From Thozetella sp. PMI_491 (lineage: Eukaryota > Ascomycota > Sordariomycetes > Chaetosphaeriales > Chaetosphaeriaceae), in contig MU270068.1 of the NCBI GenBank assembly GCA_021432635.1, forward strand, positions 186,001 through 250,000: 64,000 bases of DNA, read 5' to 3'. A model generated the notes under the pieces. The model was given only the letters and a program-made list of their open reading frames with translations. It was not told where the DNA came from and ran no database searches. Both the position numbers and the translations under genes were made by a program. This document shows positions 48,483 through 58,281 of this stretch, piece after piece. Position 1 is the first letter of the stretch, and each line of letters begins with the position of its first letter.

Positions 48483-49713
48483 CAGCGATGATGAGACGCT
48501 ATTTGCTGTCGACAGGATGAGGCGATAGGATGGTTATTTATGCGCGGGGGCTCGGAGGCAGGGATATTGGGCATTGTCAAAGCTGCCAGTTTTACCCTCC
48601 ACACGGCGGTTAGGCAATATCTGGAGATGATGTTGGGCCACGGTTGATACCCCCGATTTGTTTGTCTTTTTTGCTGATTTTACACCCTCGCCCCCATGAT
48701 CAGGGATGGTTCTTGAGGGATGGAAAGGCTAGATAGGATCTGGGAGGAGATGACCGATCAAAGTACCATCGAAACTCATCGACTGAACTATGTCGAGATC
48801 AGCCCGATAGACAGCGAGAAGCGAGAAGATTCCGAATAATTCATGCTTGATGTGTCGTAGCCATGAGGTAGTAAACGGTTCTCATAATCTAGTAGCTGTT
48901 GTGCGACACATCGCAAGGCCCAGTGTCCTCCGCTTTTGTCTCGGAATAGCTCAACGTGATAAGTACGAGAGTTGTTGCTCCTAGAGGAGTTGGCCCGATT
49001 TGTTTACTTTGCACCACCCTTGTGCCGCTACTATGCATCCATCAACTGCAGCAAATATGGCTAGAGATGATGCATGGGATGAACATGAAACATATATAAA
49101 TGATACTACAATATACAATATCATCAAGGTCCTACCATACCCACCTCAACCAGGCACTCGAAGCCGAGATAGCCTAGCAAGCTGAACAACGGACTGAGGT
49201 GTAGTCATCGGGGAATAAGACGCTAAGCATCATGTACCCTAGAGTGAAATAAAGCTGAAAGATTAACAACAAGTCCTGTAAGTTCAAGGTAGGGCTTAAA
49301 GGTAGACTGGGGTCCTATGGCACCTAGGATACTGCTCGCGGGCCACGATGGCCTGGCTCTCCAACCTTCTTTGACTTAGTTTCCCACGACAGGAAAAGCT
49401 TAGGCCGTACAGCAATCTTGTTAAGGTGTATGAATTAAGTAAAAGCCTGGTTCATATAATAATTACTGTACAGAGCATCGAAGCTCGCGTGGAATAAATG
49501 TGGCCTTGAAAGCCCAGCCCAGGTGGTCCTACTCCGTCTATGCTATGCATGCAATCCCATTTTCCATAATGGTATCATCAGAATCCATCACTCCCAAACT
49601 CCGTCAAACACATGCCTATACGCCGTCCCGTTCGTGAGCAGGCGGCAACCCGTTTCTGCCTGTGGCACGCTCGCTTGTTCTTGGCCTCCGGCAAGCGACA
49701 TCAGGTGGTCGCC
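48483..49713. other. AT-richer spacer between convergent genes
   Basis: About 1.2 kb between the stops of the C2H2 factor and the leftward membrane-protein gene. It is richer in A/T than the surroundings (for example 49088-49125), consistent with 3' untranslated and terminator sequence. No gene seen. Confidence 0.5.
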
Positions 49714-51058
49714 TCAGTACGCGCCCGAGTCCTTCATGGCCTGCGCCCTGGTTTCGCCCTTGACATAGTCGCTTAACCTCATGTCATTGCTCTCGCTCCC
49801 ATGCCCGACCATATGCGCACCGCGCCTAGGCTCGTATGGTGGCAACATAGGTTCGCTTGGCCGCATGCCGTCCGACACCAGCGCGATGTCCACCATTTGG
49901 TCTTCCTCCTGCAGCATCGGCATCCGCTGAGCGTGTTCTCGCTGCTGGCGGTGGTGCATGCCATCGGAAATTATGGCGGCGTCGGCACTCTCGTCTTCGC
50001 TACCTGCCATCGGTTGGACGAGCCCTAGCCCCAGTCCCAAACCCGTCGACGGCCCGGGGTCAACGAAGGAGGTTCTTTGAGGGAGGGCAACGGGCCGTCG
50101 GGGAATCGTTCGTGCTGCTCCTGTACTAAGCGGCCGGTATGGGTTTCCTGCCGAAGTCGACGCCGTCATCGCGCTCCGTACTGACGTGTTCCGCGTCAAG
50201 ATCCCTTCACTCGGGGCCCAATGCGCCATCCCCATCTCCAGGCCGCCCACCCCAAGCAGCTTCGGTGCGACTGTGTCATGTGGAGACCCGCTCGCCGGCG
50301 TCATGAGCAACTTGTGATCCTTCTCGCTGGCGCGCTCGAGGGATTCCAGCATCTCGCTCACACGGCTGTTTTTGGTATAGCTCTTCTCGCAAATGCGTAG
50401 GATAGAGAGCACGATTGTCATGATGAAGGTGAAGATGAAGCCCACGGCGATGAAATAATACGATCGCTCGAAGGCACAAAACTTGTCCAACTCGCCCTTC
50501 TGATCGCCGGACTCATTGGTAAAGCCGATACTACTATAGCCCAGTTGAGGACGCCGGTTGTCAATTGAGTTGGCTGGAATGAGTTAGAGCTTGGTCGGAG
50601 CCCGATAGTGCGCGAGAATATAAAGAAGAGGGGGAGGGGGGCGGATGGGAACTGACGGTCTGATTTTGTCAGTCCTCCACAATTGGACGGCAAGCCAGCA
50701 CTTGCGAGAAGGGTGATGATTGCGACGGATATGGCACAGAACTTGACATCCAGCACAATGAAAAACACCAGCCAGGAGGTAGACTTTGATCTCTGGCCTG
50801 TGTGCAGGACGGTCATGGCGAACAAGGTGTATATGAACATGGCTACGCCCTAGACTAGTGTTAGACGGGCGGTGAGAGGTAACCTGCGAACGGCTTGAGA
50901 CTGACCAGGAACTCCAACACGACCATAGAATTCGTGAGGCCGAGTCTCTTGGTGGAGACCACGGCAAACAAATACCCGTTCAACGCGCCCGCCCCTAGAG
51001 CGCCCATGAACTGGAACGACCTGATCAGGACAAGCCACGAGGAGAGCTCCCACGCCAT
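49714..51058 (-). CDS. Four-helix membrane protein A (MARVEL-like topology), unknown function
   Basis: Three exons, 51058-50906, 50849-50657 and 50573-49714, with introns of 56 and 83 bp, give 401 residues (409 if the in-frame ATG at 51082 is used). Predicted membrane segments lie at about 9-34, 50-66, 77-102 and 153-175. After helix 3 comes AGLPSNCGGLTKSD, a Cys-containing extracytoplasmic-type loop, and helix 4 is preceded by FCAFERSYYF. The long hydrophilic tail (about 180-401) carries IALVSDGMRP (345-354) followed by LPPY (359-362), which fits the (L/P)PxY pattern bound by WW domains of Rsp5/Nedd4 ligases. The same elements in the same order occur in membrane protein B on the other side of a 2.1 kb divergent spacer, so I read the two as paralogs. 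I do not recognise a characterised family beyond general resemblance to fungal MARVEL-like integral membrane proteins. Confidence 0.85.
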
Positions 51059-53137
51059 CGCGACGGTATTCGATGCACGCACACACTGCGCGCGCTACAC
51101 ACTCGACTGGTGACGGTGGGCGAGGATACGATCGGGACTGCGGTGTACACTCGCTCGTGTTAAGAGGTTGGCGGGGTTATTATTAGGCAGAGCCGACGCC
51201 TATAATATGGGGTTCGGCGCGGGAGGAGAGTAGCAAACAAAACAGGTCGAAACGAAACAACAATTGAGAAAACTTGGGGGAGGGAACAGGAACTTGAACA
51301 TCTCCCCAGCACGATACCCGATCCGACTCTGCAGTGCGGCGGGCCGACACCCAATCGATGAGCCCAGCTGAGCAGAGATTGCGGAGGCTGTGCTCTCTGT
51401 GCAATGTGCAAAGCCGGCTCACGCCCAGCGGCCTTTCCTACCTAAGAAGCGACTCAAGCCCAGTAGGGCTCGACGATCGCAGAATAGCGGGGACCTCGAC
51501 CCGGAATCCAGCCTCTCTCCTGCAGGGCTCGGCGGCACTGGCACGGCGGGCCACCGGGCTTGGAGCACCACCGACCAGCTTGCCAGCCAACCAGCGCGGT
51601 GGGACAGGCTTGGCAGCTCTCGCCCTCTCGCCTTCCGCTCTCGTTCTCTGCTTCTGGCCGGGCGCTTGTGGAGCGGTGATGGGCCTGGATGGGGCGACCA
51701 CGGCTGGCTCCCGTGTGAGCGTGGGTGGTGGTACGTGCTCCGCGACATATTAGTACAAAATCTCGCCGGCCATCAAGCAGAGATCCTTTTGTCCCCGGGC
51801 CCGGGCCCAGGAACAGGAGGACAGGAACAGGTACAGTCTCGTGTCTGGTGTTTGCGCTAGTCCAGCTCGGCCAGAAATGGTCATGAAGCGACAGGTGCTG
51901 TCATTGTACAGAGGGGACGCGTCATCGGCAGCCACCGGCCTCCCGTATCGGCCGTCGGAGAACCGGGGAGCAAATAGAGTTGAGCGACTTCGAGCAGGGA
52001 TGGGGGGCACAGCCTCCTCCTCGACAGCGCCTCCTCAGAGCGATTTGGAGCGACTGTGGCCGCTACGGAGTACGTGGTAGGTAGCCATCGGCATGCCACC
52101 CACACCGCAGAGCTGTCTTCAGGCTGTGCTTTGGTTTTGTTTTAGAGATGAGACAGGCCCGGCCGACAGAGAGGAAGGCCAAAGGGCGGGACGAGGAGGG
52201 ATAAAGAGGAAACGCATTTGTGCCTTCCGGAACAAGGCCTGAGGACTTCTAGTGGTGAGGTGTTCCCTCATTGTGGCGCACCAGGCGGGGGCGCTCCGGG
52301 GCACTCGGCTAAGTGCATCTGGTGGTGTTGTTTGCCCAGCGGGTCGGTACCACACAACGACCTAGAGGCGAGGGCCTGCCTCCTCTTGCGTGCCAACTGC
52401 CAATGATTAGCACCCTCACCCTAGCACCTGCCGCCTCCCCTCCTCCCACCCCCCACGGTAGCTCCTGCTTGATGGGGCCACGAGGCCAATGCGGCCAATG
52501 AGGACGCCGCACGCACCTCTTGAGGCAGACCACAAGGCAGCAGCGAAAAAGAACAGACGGCTGGCCGTGGTCTGCATACGAAGTAGTTTCGCCTTGTCTC
52601 TGTCCTGTGCTAAGCTCCTCAGGTACAGGACTACTTCGTAGGGAGCAAGTCAGGCGAGCTGTCCATTTTCGTGATTGGTAAGATGTAAACTCAGTCAAGT
52701 GCCGCCCCGCATCGAGCTAGAGACCCCTCCCTCTCGTCTCGTTCTCTAGCAATCAGGACCAAGATACAGTACAGTACCCGACACAGAGAGAGGAAGACGG
52801 AGAGAGGAGAGAGCCCCCTCGCAGAGAGGCTACCGAACTCTCGAACCAACGCCGCGCGTCGTCATCAGCCCCAGCTCTTCCTCTCACCATCCTTTGTAAT
52901 AAGCGATTTCTCTTGGTAAAACCAAGCCCTTGGGAGGCCTGCCTGCTGGGGAGGCTTCCACATTTCCCCTTCTGCTTGCCCATGCGCTTCTGCCTCAAAG
53001 TCACGGCGCTTGGCTGGCGATTCGAGGTCCAATCCAACGCGGGCCCTTCGAGGTCCCCGTCCTCGCCTCCATCGCGGTCGACCGTTCCCTCCCCGATACC
53101 AAGCGCCAGCGGCACCTCTCGGAACAACCGCAGCACG
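51059..53137. other. Divergent 2.1 kb spacer between membrane-protein paralogs
   Basis: Holds the promoters of both membrane-protein genes. Open frames inside overlap on both strands and carry no motif. An open frame in the right-hand gene continues upstream of its ATG to about 52913, but it is compositionally leader-like. Confidence 0.45.
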
Positions 53138-54651
53138 ATGGCGGACCGCGAAACACCGGCGCCTTCGGCGCTGTCGCTGTCGCCGTCCGAGAAGACGGTC
53201 AAGAAGCCACGGAACTACCTCGCCCTCGGCGTTGCTCTGGTCCGCGCCTGGCAATTCGGGTCCTCTGTCTTCGTCTACGTCTCGATGGTGTCGCTATTCG
53301 TCTACATCCGCCACACGCGTAACTTCAATGCCCCGCTGGAATACGTCCATGAGTCGGTATGTATTCCTCTCAAACTCTCCTGACGAATGTGACGTGTTCG
53401 CCTGTGTGCTAGCGTTCTCTGCCTGTGCTACACTCTTGGCTTCTCCAGGCCCTTGACCCGCCCAAGCCCCCCTCCTCTTTTCGTTTGTGCCATGCTGATG
53501 TACGTAACTTCACGTAGGGTCTTGTATCCCTCGTCTACAGCACCGTGGTTTTGATCAGCGTGTTTGCGTTTCGCCGATGGAAGAAGCTGCCCGGCTGGCC
53601 CGTGTTTGCTTGGACGACGTTTGCCGGAGATCTCATGATAATGGGCCTTGCCGTGACCAAGATCACACTGCTTAGCCAAGCCGGTGTACCACGAGACTGC
53701 CGCGGGCTAATGCCCCCAGACAAGTCTAATTGTGAGTATGAGCACGTGTAGCTATTCTAAGAACTCATCGCTGACGACTATAATCAAGTCGCACATGCCA
53801 ATGCCCTCCTAACCCAAAACACCGGGAGCTCGTCCGACGGTTTCGTGGACACTGAGCTGAGCTATGTCGATTTCTGCCTTCTTCCTCGAACTGTTTACGG
53901 CTTCTGCGTTGCGACCATGTAAGTGTCTTGGGCCTTAACCCAGCCATTACCTCTTGGTAGACGGTGCGATGCTAAACAGGACCGTAGATTCTCCCACACC
54001 CTCTCCATCCTCCTAACGGTTTTTCAACTCCAGAGACATTTCAGAAGCCTGGAGAGCTTGGAGCCGCATTCATACCCTGGGCACGTTGAGATCGTGGTTC
54101 CTCCGCACATTGCCAGCCGGGCAACGCCACCACCAAGACCGACCCCACGAGCGGCCCCCCCAGCACGGCCGCATCCACCATCCATCCTACGGAACCCTCG
54201 CCCCCCTTTTCCTCCAAGGCCATCCACAGCGTCGTCTGTGGCATCCTCAACGGGCACCGCACCCCCGTCCTATCACTCGTCGCCCTCGCTGTCCAATTTG
54301 TCGGCCTATACACCTAACACGACGTTCTCATCTGTCTCAACCTCTTCAAGTCGGACTCAGGACACCGTGGCATCCTCTTCTACGTACCCGTCTGCATCCC
54401 CCCCCTTGACTTCAGTGTATACTCCGTGTCCCCCTATAGAGCGAGCAAGTTACCTTCCAGCACAAGACGACACGAACAAATATGCCAACATGCCGCCTAT
54501 GGAGATCGTACCCTATAACCCTAGGGTTTCCCAGGAGACTACTTCGACAGACCCGGAGATTTACTTAGTTGCAGACGGGTTCCGCCCGGAAGAGCCACCC
54601 GAGTATTCGAGCCGGCCGTCCAGCTTGTATAACGGACGAAACATGCCCTGA
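53138..54651 (+). CDS. Four-helix membrane protein B (MARVEL-like topology), paralog of A
   Basis: Four exons, 53138-53356, 53518-53731, 53789-53918 and 53988-54651, with introns of 161, 57 and 69 bp, give 408 residues. Membrane segments lie at about 27-57, 74-91, 100-127 and 170-200. Shared with protein A: a V/I-R-x-x-QF start of helix 1, AGVPRDCRGLMPPD after helix 3, DFCLLPRTVYGF before helix 4, and a tail with IYLVADGFRP (379-388) followed by PPEY (391-394), an exact PPxY motif. The tail between them is Pro/Ser/Thr-rich and probably disordered. I chose the ATG at 53138 (MADRETPAP) because the upstream in-frame sequence is unlike the family. Function unknown; a plasma- or endomembrane protein with a cytosolic tail that could recruit a WW-domain ubiquitin ligase or adaptor is inference. 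Confidence 0.82.
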
Positions 54652-55140
54652 AGTGGGCAGGGACCTGGAATTCGGATTGTTTTGGAATGTAGTGGGCACC
54701 GCATGGCATCGCGGAAGAGCCCAAGCAGGAGAAGAGAAGTTCGACTCTCATGTGATAGCACTTGACGTGCCCTACGGGCCCACGCCCCAATGAATGCGTG
54801 AAGAAAGGGATTTCAGAAGCACGCCACCGCTCGCCCCGAAAGTCCGAAGTCCGGGAACCATGATCATCTACGCGGGATGGGAGGTGCAGACCACAGTCGG
54901 GCCTTGGCGTGTAGCAAGTATACTTTATGGTCTTGAAGTTCTAGTTGGCTCTCGACGAACAGCTGCGGTGTACATGGGCAAGGCGTTTGGCGACCTTTTT
55001 GGCTTTGCATACAGCTTTATGTATGTCATAATACCCGGTGCGACTTTAGGGGCTTCGGTCCCGCAACCTTTTAACTGAGCCGGGCTACTCCTAGTTGGCC
55101 ACTTGGCTGCTCATATATACATGTATATATTGCTTTGTTC
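54652..55140. other. Spacer between convergent membrane protein B and EFM7 genes
   Basis: Contains the 3' regions of both genes and an 18 bp AT palindrome near its right end. A 94-codon open frame (54794-55078) was considered and rejected. Confidence 0.45.
55113..55130. terminator. 18 bp AT palindrome, possible bidirectional polyadenylation element
   Basis: A perfect palindrome with TATATA and TACATG/CATGTA cores lies only 11 bp past the EFM7 stop codon and 460 bp past the convergent membrane protein B stop. TATATA and TAYRTA-type elements promote 3'-end formation in fungi, and symmetry would let it serve both transcripts. Its role is inferred. Confidence 0.35.
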
Positions 55141-55971
55141 CTAACCTTCCTGATCTTCGAGACACGCTTCCCGGGGCCACCGAACTGTGAAGCCTAGTAC
55201 CGTCTTGCGTACCTCCTCGTCTCCCGGGTCGTTTTCGAACAGCGGGCGGTCCATCTTCCTCTCAAAGATCTGCTCTACCTCGAAACCCTGCTCCCGAGCG
55301 AGGTCGAAGAAGGCCAGGTCCTTGTGTGCCAGCCACGGTCGGTACGATGTAAAGACGACGAACGCTTTGCTCGACCGCTTCTTGGACAGAGCACCCGCGA
55401 TGCTCGATAGCATCCGCCCGTGCTCCGAGTGCCGGAAGAGAAGATCGGCTAGCACGAGCACGTCAAAGCCCTGGGAGGAGCCCGGCCCAGCCGGCGGGGG
55501 CAAGTGCGCCAGCAGTGGCTTCACATCGGCGCCCCAGACATAGCCGTCCACGACGATGGGGAGGTCCTCCCCATCGCCGGCACGCGGGATCAGCTCACAC
55601 CCCCGTACGTTCTTCCACATGGTCTGCACCAGGTCCGGGTCGGGGAAATCTGTGACGACGACGCGCGCGCTACCGAGGATTGCAGCTACGATGCTAGGCA
55701 ACCCCGCGCCGGCGCCCAGCTCGAGCAGCGTCCGCCCGCGCACCTCGTCCGGGTGCGCCTCGAAGTGCTGCGCGACGACCCGGCTGCCGTTCCACAGATG
55801 ATGCGCCTCGAGCGGCGAGTGGCCGACCAGGTGCAGGGTGACAGTGGCCCCGGACTGTGTGGTGTAGGTCTGGGACGTGGGCGGAGGAGACGGCGGGTAA
55901 TAGTCCTCGGGGTCGGCGAAGAGGTCCCCCGTCTCGCCCGGCTCATCGTCCGAGTCGGCGCCTGTAGCCAT
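55141..55971 (-). CDS. EFM7: EFM7/NNT1-type protein N-terminal and lysine methyltransferase
   Basis: Single exon of 276 residues. After an acidic start (MATGADSDDEPGE) come LFADPEDYYPPSPPPT and HLVGHSPLEAHHLWNGSRVV, a signature of the family. The S-adenosylmethionine-binding motif I is LLELGAGAGLPS (residues 82-93), followed by VVVTDFPDPDL (104-114), WGAD, VLVLADLLFRHSEH and VVFTSYRPWLAHKDLAFF. Family members act in the cytosol and methylate translation elongation factor 1-alpha at its N-terminus and adjacent lysine. Length fits the yeast enzyme class. The frame extends upstream to an ATG at 56058, but residues before 55971 do not resemble the family, so the inner ATG is preferred. Confidence 0.92.
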   Translation of the reverse strand: MATGADSDDEPGETGDLFADPEDYYPPSPPPTSQTYTTQSGATVTLHLVGHSPLEAHHLWNGSRVVAQHFEAHPDEVRGRTLLELGAGAGLPSIVAAILGSARVVVTDFPDPDLVQTMWKNVRGCELIPRAGDGEDLPIVVDGYVWGADVKPLLAHLPPPAGPGSSQGFDVLVLADLLFRHSEHGRMLSSIAGALSKKRSSKAFVVFTSYRPWLAHKDLAFFDLAREQGFEVEQIFERKMDRPLFENDPGDEEVRKTVLGFTVRWPREACLEDQEG

Positions 55972-56628
55972 TGCACACGGTTGCCTGCCAGGGAATATTT
56001 GGGTGCTTGTACGAAGGTTTGCGACTTGCGTATCAACGTCCCTTTTTTGTTCTGCCACTTTGCCCGCCTGCTTTGGAGGTCAGGCTGCAGTGATTGCGAT
56101 TGGGTTGCAGAGGCTAGAGGAAAAATTTTCCTTCGAGTTTGGACTCTTCACCATCATGTGACCCATCCATTTAGCTCACCTTTTGAAGCTGCAACTTACG
56201 GTTTCGAAAAAACCCAAAGCCCCTGAAGTAAACAAGAACCCCTCCTTTTTTGGCTACTCTTTCCGCGGTTCACGAGGATCGACTCGCTCTCGCCTTTCTT
56301 CCGACCGAAATTGGCTCAGCTACCATACAAGCCGGGCAACTTCAGCTCCAGTAATGTAATTTCTGATGGGTATCAGGTACGTTTAGATATGCGTCTCTTC
56401 GTGATAATTACTTTGTACAAGAAGTTGTGAAGAATACCAATGGAGTAAAGCGCATCCTTCGCAGTTGCCCGTCCCGCATCGTCAACATAACGCAACAGCA
56501 TTACCGACGCCATGGATATCTCCCAGAAACCCATATTTCAAGCGCGACGCCTTTGTCCATTTTCCTCTCGCTAGATTACTCTTTCGGCATGGGGTATAGC
56601 TCAAGTCGTTAGATTACACCTCCGCCCG
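55972..56628. other. Spacer between EFM7 and the RS-rich gene
   Basis: Contains the promoter of EFM7 and the 3' region of the RS-rich gene, both transcribed leftwards. No other feature seen. Confidence 0.5.
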
Positions 56629-58281
56629 TCAGACCCCAAACCTCTGCCGAGCAATCTCCTTGAGCCTCTCCATGGTGCTCTCCTCCCGATCCCGATATGC
56701 CTGAACTCTCTCCTCCCGCTCAGCGTTCCTAGCGCGGGCGATCTCCTCCTGCCGCACTTCTCGTGCCGATTTCCGCTGCCGTAGCGACGCTAGCATGCGT
56801 TTGTAGTCGTCGAAGCCGTCGCCACTGCCCATGAGGTCCTGGTCGCCAACTTCACGGTCCGGTGATGGATCTCTGAATGCGCGCATCGTCTCGGCTAACA
56901 GCTTCCGCTTTTCGAGCTGTCGCTCGCGTGTTCCCGGTTCGGCGCGCGGCAGCAGCTCGTCGAGGCGCTCTTTCTGAAGCGCACGATCGGCTTTGCGAGC
57001 CGCACGTAGATCAGAGACTTGTCCGGCCCGGTTTTCATCCTCAAGTTCGTGGCGCACGGCGAGATCCTGCAGGCTAGGGACGGCTGGTCCCTGTACACTT
57101 GTCGAAGATGACTGGTACTGGTGCGGCGCCGTCATTTCGCTCTGGCATTTCGTGGCCGGAGGCGGCGCGGGACCGTAGTCTTCATCCTCGCTTCCTTCAT
57201 CTTCCCTGTCGCCAAAGGTTGCCGTCACTGCGCTGTCCGGCCCCAGCAAGCTGCTCCTCCCCATCGACGGCGTCATGCTCGTCCCGGTCATGGGCGGCGT
57301 GAGAATCTGGCTAGGGTCAATGTCGCTGCCAGAACCCGTGCTTGCGGCAGCCTTCTGCGCCTGCTCCTCTATGGCGCGGAGGCGGACTACCCGGAGGAAC
57401 ATTTCCGGTTCGTACCAACCCTCCGCTAGCTCGCCCGTATTCCACTTGCTCAAGAAGCTCTTCCACCGCCCAGCCACCTCGTCCTCTCCGAGCTGGTTGA
57501 TGGCCAGGCCTTTATGCAGCTCTAGATAATGCGCGAACAGCGGCTCAAAAGCGGCAAAATCCCAGCGGGACAGAGTGCGGGCGCCGAAAGGTAGGATTAT
57601 GGCGCCAGAGCCATCCTGAGAGGCGTAAGCATGGGCTGAGGACCGCCGCCGAGACCGGTGCTGGTGACGACTAGAGGATTGGTGAGATCGAGACCGAGAC
57701 CGAGATCGGCTGCGGTGGTCCTCTTGCAGGTAAAGATGCCGGTGAGAAGATTCGTATGTGCGCTGCGGCCCGGAGGAGAACCGCGCGGCGTGTTCATTAG
57801 GGGGTGATGGCGTCGGGGAGAGCGTAGTGACCTGCTGGGGTCCCGGTTCCGTGGATTGTTGGTTGTGCTGATGAGTATTGCGCGAGATCTCACCGGATGT
57901 CACGTCCTTGCTGGGCCGATGTCTACTCGACGAGGCTCGCCTCCTGGCCCTCAGGTCATCGAGATGGTGGCTGCTGCGATAAGAATATTGTCCCTCGTGG
58001 TTCTCCCCGTCCCAGTCGGGCTTACGGCACCGGTGATGCTGACGGTGATGCCGCCTGCTCCGTGGGCTTGCCTGGTCGTCTTCGGGCTCATATCTCGAAC
58101 GTAGCGGCGACCTTGACCTCCTCCGCGCGTGTCGCGACGCGGAGGTTCGCGCGTGTCGCGACGCGGAGGTTCGCGCCGGGGAGGGCGATCTTGACCGGGC
58201 GGCGCCAGCCTTCGCCTCCATCGCGGATTCGACCCCTCGGCCCCGAGATCGTGAATGCTGGGCCTCAAAGCTCCTTTCCAT
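56629..58281 (-). CDS. RS-rich protein with conserved fungal domain of unknown function
   Basis: Single exon of 550 residues from the ATG at 58281. The N-terminal 220 residues are rich in Arg-Ser, His and Arg (RSRSPSPAR, RSRSRSRSRSHQ), as in splicing-related proteins. A compact conserved block at about 225-295 contains ILPFGARTLSRWDFAAFEPL, then GRWKSFLSKWNTGELAEGWY. The C-terminus (about 400-550) is charged and helical with probable coiled coil and ends ERLKEIARQRFGV. I recall similar fungal proteins being labelled RNA helicase HEL117-like, but no helicase motifs are present, so that name should not be taken over. A nuclear, RNA-linked role is inference from the RS composition. A perfect 24 bp tandem duplication encodes a doubled SASRHART-type unit near residues 36-53. 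The open frame begins further upstream at 58350; the start is uncertain. Confidence 0.8.
   Translation of the reverse strand: MERSFEAQHSRSRGRGVESAMEAKAGAARSRSPSPARTSASRHARTSASRHARRRSRSPLRSRYEPEDDQASPRSRRHHRQHHRCRKPDWDGENHEGQYSYRSSHHLDDLRARRRASSSRHRPSKDVTSGEISRNTHQHNQQSTEPGPQQVTTLSPTPSPPNEHAARFSSGPQRTYESSHRHLYLQEDHRSRSRSRSRSHQSSSRHQHRSRRRSSAHAYASQDGSGAIILPFGARTLSRWDFAAFEPLFAHYLELHKGLAINQLGEDEVAGRWKSFLSKWNTGELAEGWYEPEMFLRVVRLRAIEEQAQKAAASTGSGSDIDPSQILTPPMTGTSMTPSMGRSSLLGPDSAVTATFGDREDEGSEDEDYGPAPPPATKCQSEMTAPHQYQSSSTSVQGPAVPSLQDLAVRHELEDENRAGQVSDLRAARKADRALQKERLDELLPRAEPGTRERQLEKRKLLAETMRAFRDPSPDREVGDQDLMGSGDGFDDYKRMLASLRQRKSAREVRQEEIARARNAEREERVQAYRDREESTMERLKEIARQRFGV
58124..58171 (-). repeat. 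24 bp tandem duplication inside the RS-rich gene
   Basis: Two adjacent identical 24 bp units (58124-58147 and 58148-58171). In frame, they duplicate eight residues of the Arg/Ser/His-rich N-terminus. Perfect identity suggests a recent duplication. Confidence 0.85.

Noticed and set aside
54794-55078. 94-codon plus-strand frame with hydrophobic C-terminus
   Set aside because: It follows the stop of membrane protein B in another frame, has no motif, and falls in the expected 3' untranslated region.
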